NCBI GenBank assembly: GCA_018263335.1
Contig: JADFCY010000019.1
Location: 1 to 35,621 of the forward strand
Source of the DNA: Methanolinea sp.
GTDB lineage: Archaea; Halobacteriota; Methanomicrobia; Methanomicrobiales; Methanospirillaceae
Direction of reading: 5' to 3'
DNA: 35,621 bases
Shown: positions 8,095-15,295 of the stretch, piece by piece
How the letters are laid out: every line of letters begins with the position of its first letter
Numbering within the stretch: position 1 is the stretch's first letter
The notes under the pieces: generated by a model
What the model was told of the DNA's origin: nothing
The model's input: only the letters and a program-made list of their open reading frames with translations
The model's database searches: none
Program-made: the position numbers and the translations under genes

Positions 8095-8139
8095 GGCGAT
8101 GAAGTCCGCTGTGAAAAGCCCTCCTGGCTGATGACTTCT
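8095..8139 (+). repeat. 45-nt repeat element, copy B
   Basis: It starts GGCGATGAAGTCC and ends GCTGATGACTTCT. The hairpin is GGCG with CGCT (one G-U pair) around loop ATGAAGTC, and the loop can pair with GACTTC near the 3' end. Five bases separate it from copy C. It points toward the gene at 8277. Confidence 0.8.
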
Positions 8140-8144
8140 GTTCT

Positions 8145-8189
8145 GGCGATGAAGTCCGCCGTATCCTGCCATCAGCGCTGATGACTTCT
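8145..8189 (+). repeat. 45-nt repeat element, copy C
   Basis: It has the same 13-nt ends as copy B and a different 19-nt middle. The hairpin is GGCG with CGCC around ATGAAGTC. The conserved ATG (8180-8182) opens only a seven-codon frame here (MTSTPRE). Copies B and C are 50 bases apart and therefore in different frames, which argues that the conservation is not protein-driven. Confidence 0.8.
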
Positions 8190-8276
8190 ACCCCAAGGGA
8201 ATGAAGAGGAATTATCCGGGTCAGGGATACCTGTCAGAGACGGGATCCAAACCCTTCCTGGGGGTGACGTGAAACG

Positions 8277-8615
8277 ATGGAGTTTGGAATCACAGAGATC
8301 CTTACCTACCCTATAGAAATGGAAATATCCGTCGGCGAGCAGGAGATAGAACTCTCCCTGATGCCGGTTGAAGAACAAGTCACTGACGCATTGAGATTCA
8401 TCCTTGATCGCCGTGCGCTCAATCTCATGGATCTTGATAAAGAATCCTTCGTGCGAGCGCATCTGGAAAACCGGTCGCGATACCGGGTAAGGATTGATCA
8501 TTCCGGGTTCCGGATTATCGATACCTTTGGGAAGACGGCCGCATCCCATGAAAGGAGTGAATCTTGGACCAGAATGCGGGCAGCGGGGACCGATGATGGC
8601 GTTCAAGAACAGTGA
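8277..8615 (+). CDS. Small hypothetical protein, first gene of a three-gene unit
   Basis: This is a predicted soluble protein of 112 residues that I do not recognise. The start is supported by a good ribosome binding site, GGGGGTGA, about seven bases before the ATG. The first 90 residues are plausible alternating strand and acidic helix (EIEMEISVGEQEIELSL, then EEQVTDALRFILDRRALNLMDLD). The last 20 residues overlap the next reading frame and look less protein-like. It has no signal peptide, membrane helix or cysteine cluster. Two 45-nt elements lie 88 bases upstream in the same orientation, and two further small genes follow closely, ending with a zinc-ribbon/HEAT protein. Confidence 0.6.
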   Translation: MEFGITEILTYPIEMEISVGEQEIELSLMPVEEQVTDALRFILDRRALNLMDLDKESFVRAHLENRSRYRVRIDHSGFRIIDTFGKTAASHERSESWTRMRAAGTDDGVQEQ

Positions 8616-8736
8616 TACGCGTTGGGGGATTCCCGATGACCCTGATGATCAGGAAGACCCCTGGTGCAGCGCCACGAACCCATGGCTCTTCAATGTGTAC
8701 AACCTTCTCGTAGAACGGCGGAAGAACAGGGAATGA
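8548..8736 (+). CDS. Very small hypothetical protein
   Basis: A frame of 62 codons starts at an ATG at 8548 (MKGVNLGPECGQRG); a later start at 8593 is also possible and would reduce overlap with the previous gene. The region after residue 15 is charged and aromatic (DTRWGIPDDPDDQEDPW, then NPWLFNVYNLLVERRKNRE), which looks protein-like, and the frame stops 27 bases before the next gene. No clear ribosome binding site precedes 8548. It has two isolated Cys only. I do not recognise it; the call rests on its position in the unit and its composition. Confidence 0.4.
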   Translation: MKGVNLGPECGQRGPMMAFKNSDTRWGIPDDPDDQEDPWCSATNPWLFNVYNLLVERRKNRE

Positions 8737-8763
8737 ACCAACGTTCCATGAGGTGAGAGATCC

Positions 8764-9168
8764 ATGGTCACCACGTACTTCTGTCCGCGGTGCTGGCACC
8801 ACGAGACCAGGCCAATTGCGACCTGTCCCCGATGCGGCCACGACCTTGCAGCAGAGGACATCCTTACCTACGAAGAGCGCCTCCTCTCTGCGCTCTCCCA
8901 TCCCATCAGGGAGCACCGGATGATTGCAATCGAGATCCTTGGAAGGCTGCGATACCAGAAGGCGGTCCCACAGATCGCACGCATCGTCGAGACCGAGAGT
9001 GACTATTTCCTTGTACGGGAGGGATTGAAGGCATTGATGCGCATCGGGGGGCCAGACTGCGATAAGATACTCACGTCTCTGTCACAGCACCATCACTCAC
9101 CGCTCATACGGGTGCTTGCCGAGGAATTCCTCCAGAAAGGAGAACCCTGTCACTCCCGATCGCAGTGA
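8764..9168 (+). CDS. Zinc-ribbon plus HEAT-repeat protein
   Basis: The 134-residue product starts with a treble of metal ligands: CPRCWHH (residues 7-13) and CPRCGHD (residues 20-26), a typical zinc ribbon. Helical HEAT-like repeats follow: HPIREHRMIAIEILGRLRYQKAVPQIARIVETE and VREGLKALMRIGGPDCDKILTSL, each a pair of antiparallel helices with Pro/Gly turns. Such proteins usually act as protein-binding scaffolds or adaptors; no enzymatic motif is visible. A strong ribosome binding site, GAGGTGAG, lies six bases upstream of the ATG. The gene is last in the small unit beginning at 8277, and its 3' end overlaps the convergent regulator gene by 19 bases. The domain calls are fairly firm, the biological role is open. 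Confidence 0.75.
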   Translation: MVTTYFCPRCWHHETRPIATCPRCGHDLAAEDILTYEERLLSALSHPIREHRMIAIEILGRLRYQKAVPQIARIVETESDYFLVREGLKALMRIGGPDCDKILTSLSQHHHSPLIRVLAEEFLQKGEPCHSRSQ

Positions 9169-9911
9169 CTGCCCGTACCTAAAAACGGGAGCGCCGACAT
9201 CCGGGAAGACGGGGCCACGTCGGTGAGAACCTTCTGTATCCTGTCGAGGGGTTCCAGGAACCTCTCGGCGAGGCCTCCCTGCGCGATATCGCGGGTGACC
9301 GCCTCGCTATAGAGCTGGGCATACAGAAAACAGGCCTGGAAATACGGGTCTTCTGCATGCATGAGGCGGCAGGGGAAGAGGTAGAGTGAATACGTGGCGA
9401 GCATTCGCTCGTGGCTGGGACTGGCGGCGACCATGGTAAAGAACGTGTGCGATTTTGTCATCATCTCCTGGATAAGGAGGAAGAGATCGGGGGGAAGATC
9501 CCGGAACCCTTCTGTCATTTCGGCGACGAACCATGGGATCTCCCGGATCCTGTTCCGGAGCCGTTTATAAAATGCAGACTGGTAGAGCGCGAGGACTCCC
9601 TCTTTCTTGGACGTGAGCTGGTACCAGTTGCCCGGGCCGTACTCGTCCCCTGGCAGGCACGTGATATACCCCATGTTCACGAATGACCTGAGATGTGTCG
9701 CGATGTTCCGTGGATTTTTGAATCCGATCTCCGCAGCGAGCTGCCTGTCAGAGACCGGGTCTCCCTGGAGCAGAAGACTCATCAGTTTGAGACTCACTTC
9801 AGTTCTGACCATACTCCCCTCATCTCCCTCACTGCCCATCCTGGGTCTGGACATGGGTAAGGTCTGCCGGGAATATCGATCGCTCATTCCCGGTTCGAGA
9901 AGAGAAGTCAT
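9150..9911 (-). CDS. Winged-helix transcriptional regulator
   Basis: The open frame extends to 9989, but likely starts are internal ATGs at 9911, 9887 or 9812. The winged helix-turn-helix begins only after the last: VRTEVSLKLMSLLLQGDPVSDRQLAAEIGFKNPRNIATHLRSFVNMGYI, with recognition helix and wing (ITCLPGDEYGPGNWYQLTSK). The remaining 140 residues form an all-helical, Cys-poor effector or dimerisation domain that I cannot name. The 45-nt element copy D overlaps the ATG at 9911 (codons MTSLLEPG), which is why I give that start. If the element is a leader, translation could begin there or at 9887, 15 bases beyond it. The target is unknown; its place among decayed transporters and the HEAT operon suggests a local regulator. 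Confidence 0.7.
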   Translation of the reverse strand: MTSLLEPGMSDRYSRQTLPMSRPRMGSEGDEGSMVRTEVSLKLMSLLLQGDPVSDRQLAAEIGFKNPRNIATHLRSFVNMGYITCLPGDEYGPGNWYQLTSKKEGVLALYQSAFYKRLRNRIREIPWFVAEMTEGFRDLPPDLFLLIQEMMTKSHTFFTMVAASPSHERMLATYSLYLFPCRLMHAEDPYFQACFLYAQLYSEAVTRDIAQGGLAERFLEPLDRIQKVLTDVAPSSRMSALPFLGTGSHCDRE

Positions 9912-9947
9912 CAGCGAAAAACGCATTTTAAGGCGGACTTCATCGCC
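9903..9947 (-). repeat. 45-nt repeat element, copy D
   Basis: On the minus strand it starts GGCGATGAAGTCC and ends GCTGATGACTTCT, exactly 45 nt as in the other copies. The hairpin is GGCG with CGCC around ATGAAGTC, and the loop is complementary to GACTTC, which here begins with the G of a possible start codon of the winged-helix gene. Confidence 0.8.
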
Positions 9948-10036
9948 ATAGACGTGTAGGGGTGGAGAGGAGAAGAGCTTTTCTTTCATGGGGAGTGTGG
10001 TTCATTTCAGTCCCGGAAAAAGATTCTTTACGGAGA

Positions 10037-10576
10037 TCATTCTCTCTCTTGCACCGATCGTCTCGTTGTATCTGGCCTTGAGACAATACAGGGGGACAGA
10101 AGGATCGAGGGGACTCTCTTTGCCCTCTCTCCTCCCACGAGACGTGTGACCGATTCTTCGACCTCGCTATAACTGTCAACGAGGGTAAGGAGCCTTTCTT
10201 CACATGGGAGGGCGTCCCCCGCGCGAGAGGATGATGATCCTGGCAGGATCACCAGTCAGCCCCGCACCTCTTGCCCCGGATCATTGAACGATATGGCATC
10301 ACACGATTCCTGTGGTATTCCACAAGGCACCGGAAGCCGGATGGACTTGGCGGGATCCCGAAGGTCTTCCCTATGCTTCAGGGGGAGGGTGAGAGGGGCC
10401 ACTCCACCAGGCATTGCATTCGCAACCCTCTCAAATCGTCTGTTTTGAGCCAGAATTTCACCATCTGCAGAGAATATCGCACACGGGAGAGGGAGGGATT
10501 TTATGAGCGGATCGGTGAATGTATACCATTCCCTGATGCAGTCATCTTTTTTTAAATACCGTCGCTTCATTGCCAT
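10037..10576 (-). pseudogene. PAS-domain protein remnant with an in-frame stop
   Basis: Read from an ATG at 10576 (or 10570) the product begins MAMKRRYLKKDDCIREWYTFTDPL and enters a PAS-like fold: LPLPCAIFSADGEILAQNRRFERVANAM, which matches the start of PAS sensor domains (xAIxDxxGxIxxxNxxF). A TGA at 10256-10258 interrupts the frame after about 107 residues. The same frame then stays open to 10037 with a helix-like segment (CEERLLTLVDSYSEVEESVTRLVGGE). It therefore looks like a small PAS protein with a nonsense mutation, or the truncated N-terminus of a sensor kinase; no kinase domain is present. The gene is divergent from ilvD and shares its AT-rich promoter region. Confidence 0.55.
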
Positions 10577-10588
10577 CGCTCCGGTGGA

Positions 10589-10598
10589 TTTTTTAAAA
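10589..10598 (+). promoter_or_regulatory. TATA box of ilvD
   Basis: TTTTTTAAAA lies 22 bases before the ilvD ATG. This spacing would put transcription initiation at or next to the start codon, so ilvD mRNA is probably leaderless, and no ribosome binding site is visible. The element is near-palindromic and could also serve the divergent PAS gene. Confidence 0.55.
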
Positions 10599-10619
10599 TG
10601 ATTCGTCCCACTATGATGC

Positions 10620-12263
10620 ATGCGCAGTCATACGATCAAGAAGGGTGTGGCAAGGTCCCCGAACAGGGCGCTCCTCAGGTCGCTTGGTATCACCGACCGG
10701 GAGATGGACCTGCCGTTCATCGGGATCGCAAATGCATGGAACGATATCGTTCCGGGGCATGTCCATCTCAGGAACCTGGCCGGAAAGGTGCGGGAAGGCA
10801 TTGCCGCAGGTGGCGGTGTTCCATTCGAATTCGGGGTCATCGGGATTTGCGACGGGGTCGCCATGGGCCATGAGGGGATGCGGTATGCGCTTCCCTCACG
10901 GGAAAATATCGCCGATTCGATCGAGCTCATGACCGAATCCCACTGTCTCGACGGTCTGGTCTGCGTCGGTACCTGCGATAAGATCGTTCCCGGCATGCTG
11001 ATGGCTGCTGCCCGGATCAATATCCCGGCAATTGTCGTCACCGGGGGGAACATGCTTCCGGGGTACAGGGCCGGAAAAGACCTCTCGCTCATCGATGTAT
11101 TTGAGGGAGTGGGAAGAGTCGCAGGCGGGTCAATGACCGAGCAGGAACTCGCCGAACTCGAGTGCTGCTCCATGCCCGGCTGCGGCTCCTGCCAGGGGCT
11201 CTACACGGCCAACACCATGGCCTGCATGACCGAAGCGCTGGGGATGTCCCTTCCTGGATGCGGGGCGGCACCCGCGGTCGATGCGGTGAAGCTGCGGATT
11301 GCCCGTGAGAGCGGAGAACGGATCTGTGGACTCATCGAAGAGAACATTCGCCCTCGCGACATCATCACGAAAGAGAGCATGGAGAATGCGGTGCGCGTGG
11401 ACATGGCCCTTGGCGGGTCCACCAACACGGTCCTCCACCTGATGGCGATTGCTGCGGAGGCTCAAGTCCCCCTCACGCTTGATACGTTCAACCGCATCTC
11501 TGACACGACGCCCCACCTCTGCAACATGCAGCCTGCCGGCCCGCACGCGATGGTAGCGCTGCACAGGGCAGGGGGTATCCCTGCCATCTTCCACCGGTTG
11601 GCAGGCACGCTCAACGATTCCCTGACCGTATCTGGGAAGACAACCCTGGAGATTGCACGTGCGCACCCTGTCCTCGATGAGAACGTAATCCGGCCCCTCG
11701 AAGATCCCGTGCACGAGGGTGGCGGGCTACGCATCCTTTTTGGGTCCCTTGCTCCCGATGGCGCGGTAGTCAAATGCGGGGCGGTATCCATGGATATGTG
11801 GCGGCACAAGGGCCCGGCGAAGGTTTTTGACGGCGAGAAAGAGGCGATGGAGGCCATCCTCTCGCGCCAGATCAACGAGGGGGATGTGATCGTGATCCGG
11901 TATGAGGGGCCAAAAGGTGGGCCGGGGATGCCTGAGATGCTCTCTCCCACCTCTGCACTGATGGGGCTTGGGTACACCAGGGTGGTGCTGATCACGGATG
12001 GAAGGTTCTCCGGAGGGACGCGGGGCCCCTGTATCGGGCATGTGGCACCTGAAGCCGCGTCTGATGGCCCGATAGGTCTGGTCAGGGATGGCGACCGTAT
12101 TGAGATTGATTTATTCGAACGGCGTCTTGAACTTCATGTAAAACCTCAGGAGCTCAAGAAAAGGAAAGCGACCCGTACCCCCCCTCAAAAGAAGATATCA
12201 GGGGTTCTCGCCCGCTATGCCGGTCTGGTCGGGCAGGCAAATACCGGCGCCGTGTTCAGGTAA
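10620..12263 (+). CDS. ilvD: Dihydroxy-acid dehydratase
   Basis: IlvD converts 2,3-dihydroxy-isovalerate (and the methylvalerate analogue) to the 2-keto acids in the valine, leucine and isoleucine pathway, in the cytoplasm. The 547-residue length is typical for archaeal members. Iron-sulfur ligands are visible: Cys in [11 protein letters not shown] (about 118) and in the double motif [19 protein letters not shown] (about 182-200). The conserved [11 protein letters not shown] and [23 protein letters not shown] motifs near the C-terminus bind substrate and magnesium. The product starts [21 protein letters not shown], the usual IlvD beginning. It stands alone: the next gene, cofE, converges with only 12 bases between stops. 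Confidence 0.97.
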   Translation: MRSHTIKKGVARSPNRALLRSLGITDREMDLPFIGIANAWNDIVPGHVHLRNLAGKVREGIAAGGGVPFEFGVIGICDGVAMGHEGMRYALPSRENIADSIELMTESHCLDGLVCVGTCDKIVPGMLMAAARINIPAIVVTGGNMLPGYRAGKDLSLIDVFEGVGRVAGGSMTEQELAELECCSMPGCGSCQGLYTANTMACMTEALGMSLPGCGAAPAVDAVKLRIARESGERICGLIEENIRPRDIITKESMENAVRVDMALGGSTNTVLHLMAIAAEAQVPLTLDTFNRISDTTPHLCNMQPAGPHAMVALHRAGGIPAIFHRLAGTLNDSLTVSGKTTLEIARAHPVLDENVIRPLEDPVHEGGGLRILFGSLAPDGAVVKCGAVSMDMWRHKGPAKVFDGEKEAMEAILSRQINEGDVIVIRYEGPKGGPGMPEMLSPTSALMGLGYTRVVLITDGRFSGGTRGPCIGHVAPEAASDGPIGLVRDGDRIEIDLFERRLELHVKPQELKKRKATRTPPQKKISGVLARYAGLVGQANTGAVFR

Positions 12264-12275
12264 TTTCCTGGACAC

Positions 12276-13022
12276 TCACCCCATCTCCCTCTTCAGCATC
12301 GCCCTGGTGAGGTCCTCTTCAGGCCTGAAATAGAGGTCATCGTGTCCCTGCCAGGTCCCGCAGTTCCGGAAGACGACGGCCGGCACCCCGTTGTTGCTCT
12401 CCCCCATCACGAAGTTGGCAAAGCCCGCGATCTCGTCCACCACGGCCTCCTCGGTGATCTTAAGGACGTGGCCGAAGAGGTCGGTATCGCCCCTGAAGTC
12501 CCGGATCGCGGTCATCCCGCTCCAGCCGACCGCATGGCCGGTCTGGCCGCGCCGGAACGACCGGCCGCAGGTATCGGTGATGATAACCCTGACACTCCTT
12601 CCCGTGATCTTTCTGACTTCCTCGCGCACTTCATCGGCCGCTGCCATGGGATCGGGAGGGAGGAAGATCACCATGTCGTCCTCTATGTTGCTCTGGTCGA
12701 CACCGGCACGGACGCCGATATGGCCGCAGGAGACCTCGGAGAGGACGAAGGGGTACTCGAGGAGAACCTCGGTCGAGGCATCCAGCACAGCCTGGATGAA
12801 GCGCGGGTCTTCCTTTGTCTTTCCTGCGATCCGGACGGCTCTTTCCGTAGGCGTGATATCGGAGAGTCTTTTTGTATACCCCTTCGCCTTCGAATAGACC
12901 GACGACGCGATACAGAGGATGTCTCCGTCGGCCAGGTCGATTCGCTCGCAGATAAGGGCCGGGAGGTCATCTCCCTTGTGGATAATGGGGAGCCCGGCGA
13001 CTCCCTCAACATGGATATGCAT
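12276..13022 (-). CDS. cofE: Coenzyme F420-0:L-glutamate ligase
   Basis: CofE adds L-glutamate residues to F420-0 using GTP, making the polyglutamate tail of the hydride carrier F420 used by methanogens. The start at 13022 (MHIHVEGVAGLPII) gives 248 residues, the normal size for archaeal CofE; a longer open frame reaches 13085 but adds an atypical N-terminus. Diagnostic segments are DGDILCIASSVYSKAKG, LSEVSCGHIGVRAGVDQSNI, the metal-binding VRVIITDTCGRSFRRGQ and GHAVGWSGMTAIRDFRGDTDLFG. The gene converges with ilvD. It is strong evidence for an F420-producing archaeon. Confidence 0.96.
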   Translation of the reverse strand: MHIHVEGVAGLPIIHKGDDLPALICERIDLADGDILCIASSVYSKAKGYTKRLSDITPTERAVRIAGKTKEDPRFIQAVLDASTEVLLEYPFVLSEVSCGHIGVRAGVDQSNIEDDMVIFLPPDPMAAADEVREEVRKITGRSVRVIITDTCGRSFRRGQTGHAVGWSGMTAIRDFRGDTDLFGHVLKITEEAVVDEIAGFANFVMGESNNGVPAVVFRNCGTWQGHDDLYFRPEEDLTRAMLKREMG

Positions 13023-13288
13023 GGTATCTGCCCATCCGTGATGGAAGGGTACGACAGGGGCGAAATTGAACTTATTGTTTCTCACATGAGACCCCCCTGA
13101 GGGGTCCTGGTGCAGAAGATGCAGGGCGTTTTCCGGACCCGGGGGTCATTCATCTTGTCTCAGCCCCAGGGGAAGGGAGGGAACGTGCGAGCATGCTTTG
13201 CTCCCCCGCCGGTTCTCCGTATTCTCAATAGTGCCACGTGGAAAAGGCCTTTATCCCCGCGGGCTGAAAGGACATTGATAGTTCATCC

Positions 13289-15283
13289 GTGAACACGGGG
13301 AGTGGGAGTGTCACGGAGAATACGGGGGACAGGGACTGGATGCCAGCCAAGAAGGAGATCATAGGAGAACTGGGAGAGGAGGGGTTGATCCTCCCGACGC
13401 TCGTGAACAATGCATTAGCCGCAAACGACCGGATCAAGTATCTCTTCACCCTTCTCCAGGCAGCGCAGTCCAGGGCCGAGAACCCGCATGGAGATTTCTC
13501 CAGCCTGCGGGTGGAGAGGGAGGCTGCGGGAATAGAGGAGACTGCCTACGACAGGGTGGTGGCCGGATCGGAGTCAGCAGGAAAGGGAGTCATCCGCATC
13601 CCCCACGCAGCGCAGATCTTCGGAGAGGTGAGGTCAAACCTGATGGAGATGGCGACACCCCTTCTCTCACGCGATGATGGCGATGCCAGTGCGCTCAGAG
13701 AACGTCTGCAGGCGCTGGAAAAGCGCATTCCCACCGGCGAAGGGGATCTCGTTGAGAAGGCAGCAATCGATGCGATCACCGCGGGCCAGAGGGGAGAGGG
13801 CGACAGCATCCACCTCCTGGTGATGGACATGCACCGTGCCCTGAACAGGCTCCAGGGGGATCTCGCGAGCGAGATGGTCGACGGGGCCATGACCTACCTC
13901 CTTGAAGAGGGGGACCAGGAGATCGTCCGTGCCTTCATGTCCGGGGTCCATCGCACGGCGCCCCTGAAGTTCGACCACCCGGGCCTTGGGACCACCGCAA
14001 CGAGGAACGGACCAAGGCTGATACTCCAGAACGATATCGGGATGACCGATGCCCACGTCCTGGTGATCAACATCGAGGGCCTGATGGTGACCATCATCTA
14101 CACCGACATCCACATGCCGAGGCTCCAGTTCTTCCAGAGCCTCTTTGAAGGCCAGGGTGTCACCTGGGGCGACACGCTCTCAAAGAAGGGAGCGGAGACC
14201 TTCGAGAAGAAGATCTACCACCTCTCAACCGGGACGTATACCGCGTCCGGGAATGACGACCTGGCGAGGTTCCTCTCGTTCGCAGGGTCGCGCCTGGTCT
14301 TTTTGATCGACTGGAACCGCGCCCGAAAGAGGCTCCGGAACTTCCTCCTCACCAAGGACGCGGTCGGTGTCCTGAAATGGGCGGCGGACAACGATGTCGG
14401 GCACATGGGCTTCCTGCTCCTCGGGGGAGAAAAGATGATCTACGACGCGATGGAGATGTCCTCCCGGGTCCCCATGAGATACGGGGAACCCCTCCACCAG
14501 ATCCTCGGACGCGAGAAGAGCATCGAGTATTTCCAGTGGGTGCTCCGTGTCTCTGCAACAGGGCTCCTTGCACACAAGTCGCGCCTCCTGATCCAGGACG
14601 AGATAAAGGCAGAGCTGCTCCGCTACTTCCGGTCGGCGCACGAGGGCTTAATGGAGATCTGCGAGGAGCATGCCACCCTCACCATCAGCGTGGCGACAGT
14701 GGTGAGGGAGGCGCTGCAGCATATCCAGATGGGGGGAGACGTCTCGTTCATTGGGAGGAGCGCACGGCGGGCGAAGAGGTGGGAGAGCGAGGCGGACCTT
14801 GCGGTTACCTCCGTGCGGACCCTCTCGCGGAGGATAGAGAACGCCGGGTTCTACTCCCAGCTCATCTTCACGGCCGACGACGCGCTTGATTTTCTCGAGG
14901 AGGCATCCTTCTACGTGACCCTCATCCCGGCCGTCACCTCTTCGAGGAAGATCAACCAGTCACTCGTCGAGATGGCGGAACTCGCGGAGCGGAGCACCCA
15001 GGAGTTCTTAAAAGCCCTGATCGCCTCGCAGCATGTCTACAAGGGGTACAGCAGGGACGATATGCAGGAGTTCCTCCAGGCGATAGACCATGTGCTCTCC
15101 CTCGAACGACAGGCTGACGACGCCCTCCGCCTCGCACAGAAGACCATCCTTGTCGAGTCGCGGGACTGGAAGGAGATGCAGGTGTACAGCGACCTGGCCC
15201 GGACCATCGAGGAGTCTACGAACTCCCTGATGAAGGCTGCGTTCCTCATCCGGGACGACATCATGGAGAGGATGAACCGCTGA
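13289..15283 (+). CDS. Large protein with PhoU/DUF47-like C-terminus
   Basis: The 664-residue product has no signal peptide or membrane segment. Residues 1-440 are unfamiliar: mostly helical, with beta-rich stretches near the middle (DAHVLVINIEGLMVTIIYTD, LVFLIDWNRARKRLRNF). The last 200 residues are long amphipathic helices with acidic clusters (SEADLAVTSVRTLSRRIENAG, DDALDFLEEASFYVTLIP), which resemble the PhoU/DUF47 metal-binding helical bundle. Translation begins at GTG 13289 or more likely ATG 13340 (MPAKKEIIGELGEEG). It is separated by only 12 bases from the ATG of a half-length pyruvate phosphate dikinase, so the two are an operon and may act together in phosphate or phosphoryl transfer. 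That role is inferred from context only. Confidence 0.7.
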   Translation: MNTGSGSVTENTGDRDWMPAKKEIIGELGEEGLILPTLVNNALAANDRIKYLFTLLQAAQSRAENPHGDFSSLRVEREAAGIEETAYDRVVAGSESAGKGVIRIPHAAQIFGEVRSNLMEMATPLLSRDDGDASALRERLQALEKRIPTGEGDLVEKAAIDAITAGQRGEGDSIHLLVMDMHRALNRLQGDLASEMVDGAMTYLLEEGDQEIVRAFMSGVHRTAPLKFDHPGLGTTATRNGPRLILQNDIGMTDAHVLVINIEGLMVTIIYTDIHMPRLQFFQSLFEGQGVTWGDTLSKKGAETFEKKIYHLSTGTYTASGNDDLARFLSFAGSRLVFLIDWNRARKRLRNFLLTKDAVGVLKWAADNDVGHMGFLLLGGEKMIYDAMEMSSRVPMRYGEPLHQILGREKSIEYFQWVLRVSATGLLAHKSRLLIQDEIKAELLRYFRSAHEGLMEICEEHATLTISVATVVREALQHIQMGGDVSFIGRSARRAKRWESEADLAVTSVRTLSRRIENAGFYSQLIFTADDALDFLEEASFYVTLIPAVTSSRKINQSLVEMAELAERSTQEFLKALIASQHVYKGYSRDDMQEFLQAIDHVLSLERQADDALRLAQKTILVESRDWKEMQVYSDLARTIEESTNSLMKAAFLIRDDIMERMNR

Positions 15284-15295
15284 GAGGTGGTGTGC

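Larger units (their letters stand above)
7964..8276. other. Intergenic region holding two tandem 45-nt elements
   Basis: This region of about 310 bases lies between the ATPase remnant and the small gene at 8277. Its second half carries two copies of the 45-nt element spaced exactly 50 bases apart. The first half shows no gene or ATPase similarity in any frame that I can recognise. Confidence 0.5.

Noticed and set aside
8095-8189. CRISPR array or tandem satellite from the two adjacent 45-nt copies
   Set aside because: Only two copies are adjacent, the middle of each unit is variable while both ends are conserved, and single copies occur elsewhere on both strands. No cas genes are present.
8095-8189. 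Box C/D guide RNAs (GATGA and CTGA motifs in the 45-nt elements)
   Set aside because: The first box is usually GCGATGA rather than RTGATGA, the CTGA runs straight into TGA, and the flanks cannot form the terminal stem of a C/D RNA. The GAAGTC/GACTTC complementarity explains the motifs better.
5834-9947. A conserved peptide GDEV(R/H)...LMTS encoded by the 45-nt elements
   Set aside because: The length of 45 is divisible by three and all copies translate alike, but copies B and C lie in different frames 50 bases apart, stops follow soon in A, B and C, and the one non-synonymous change preserves base pairing.
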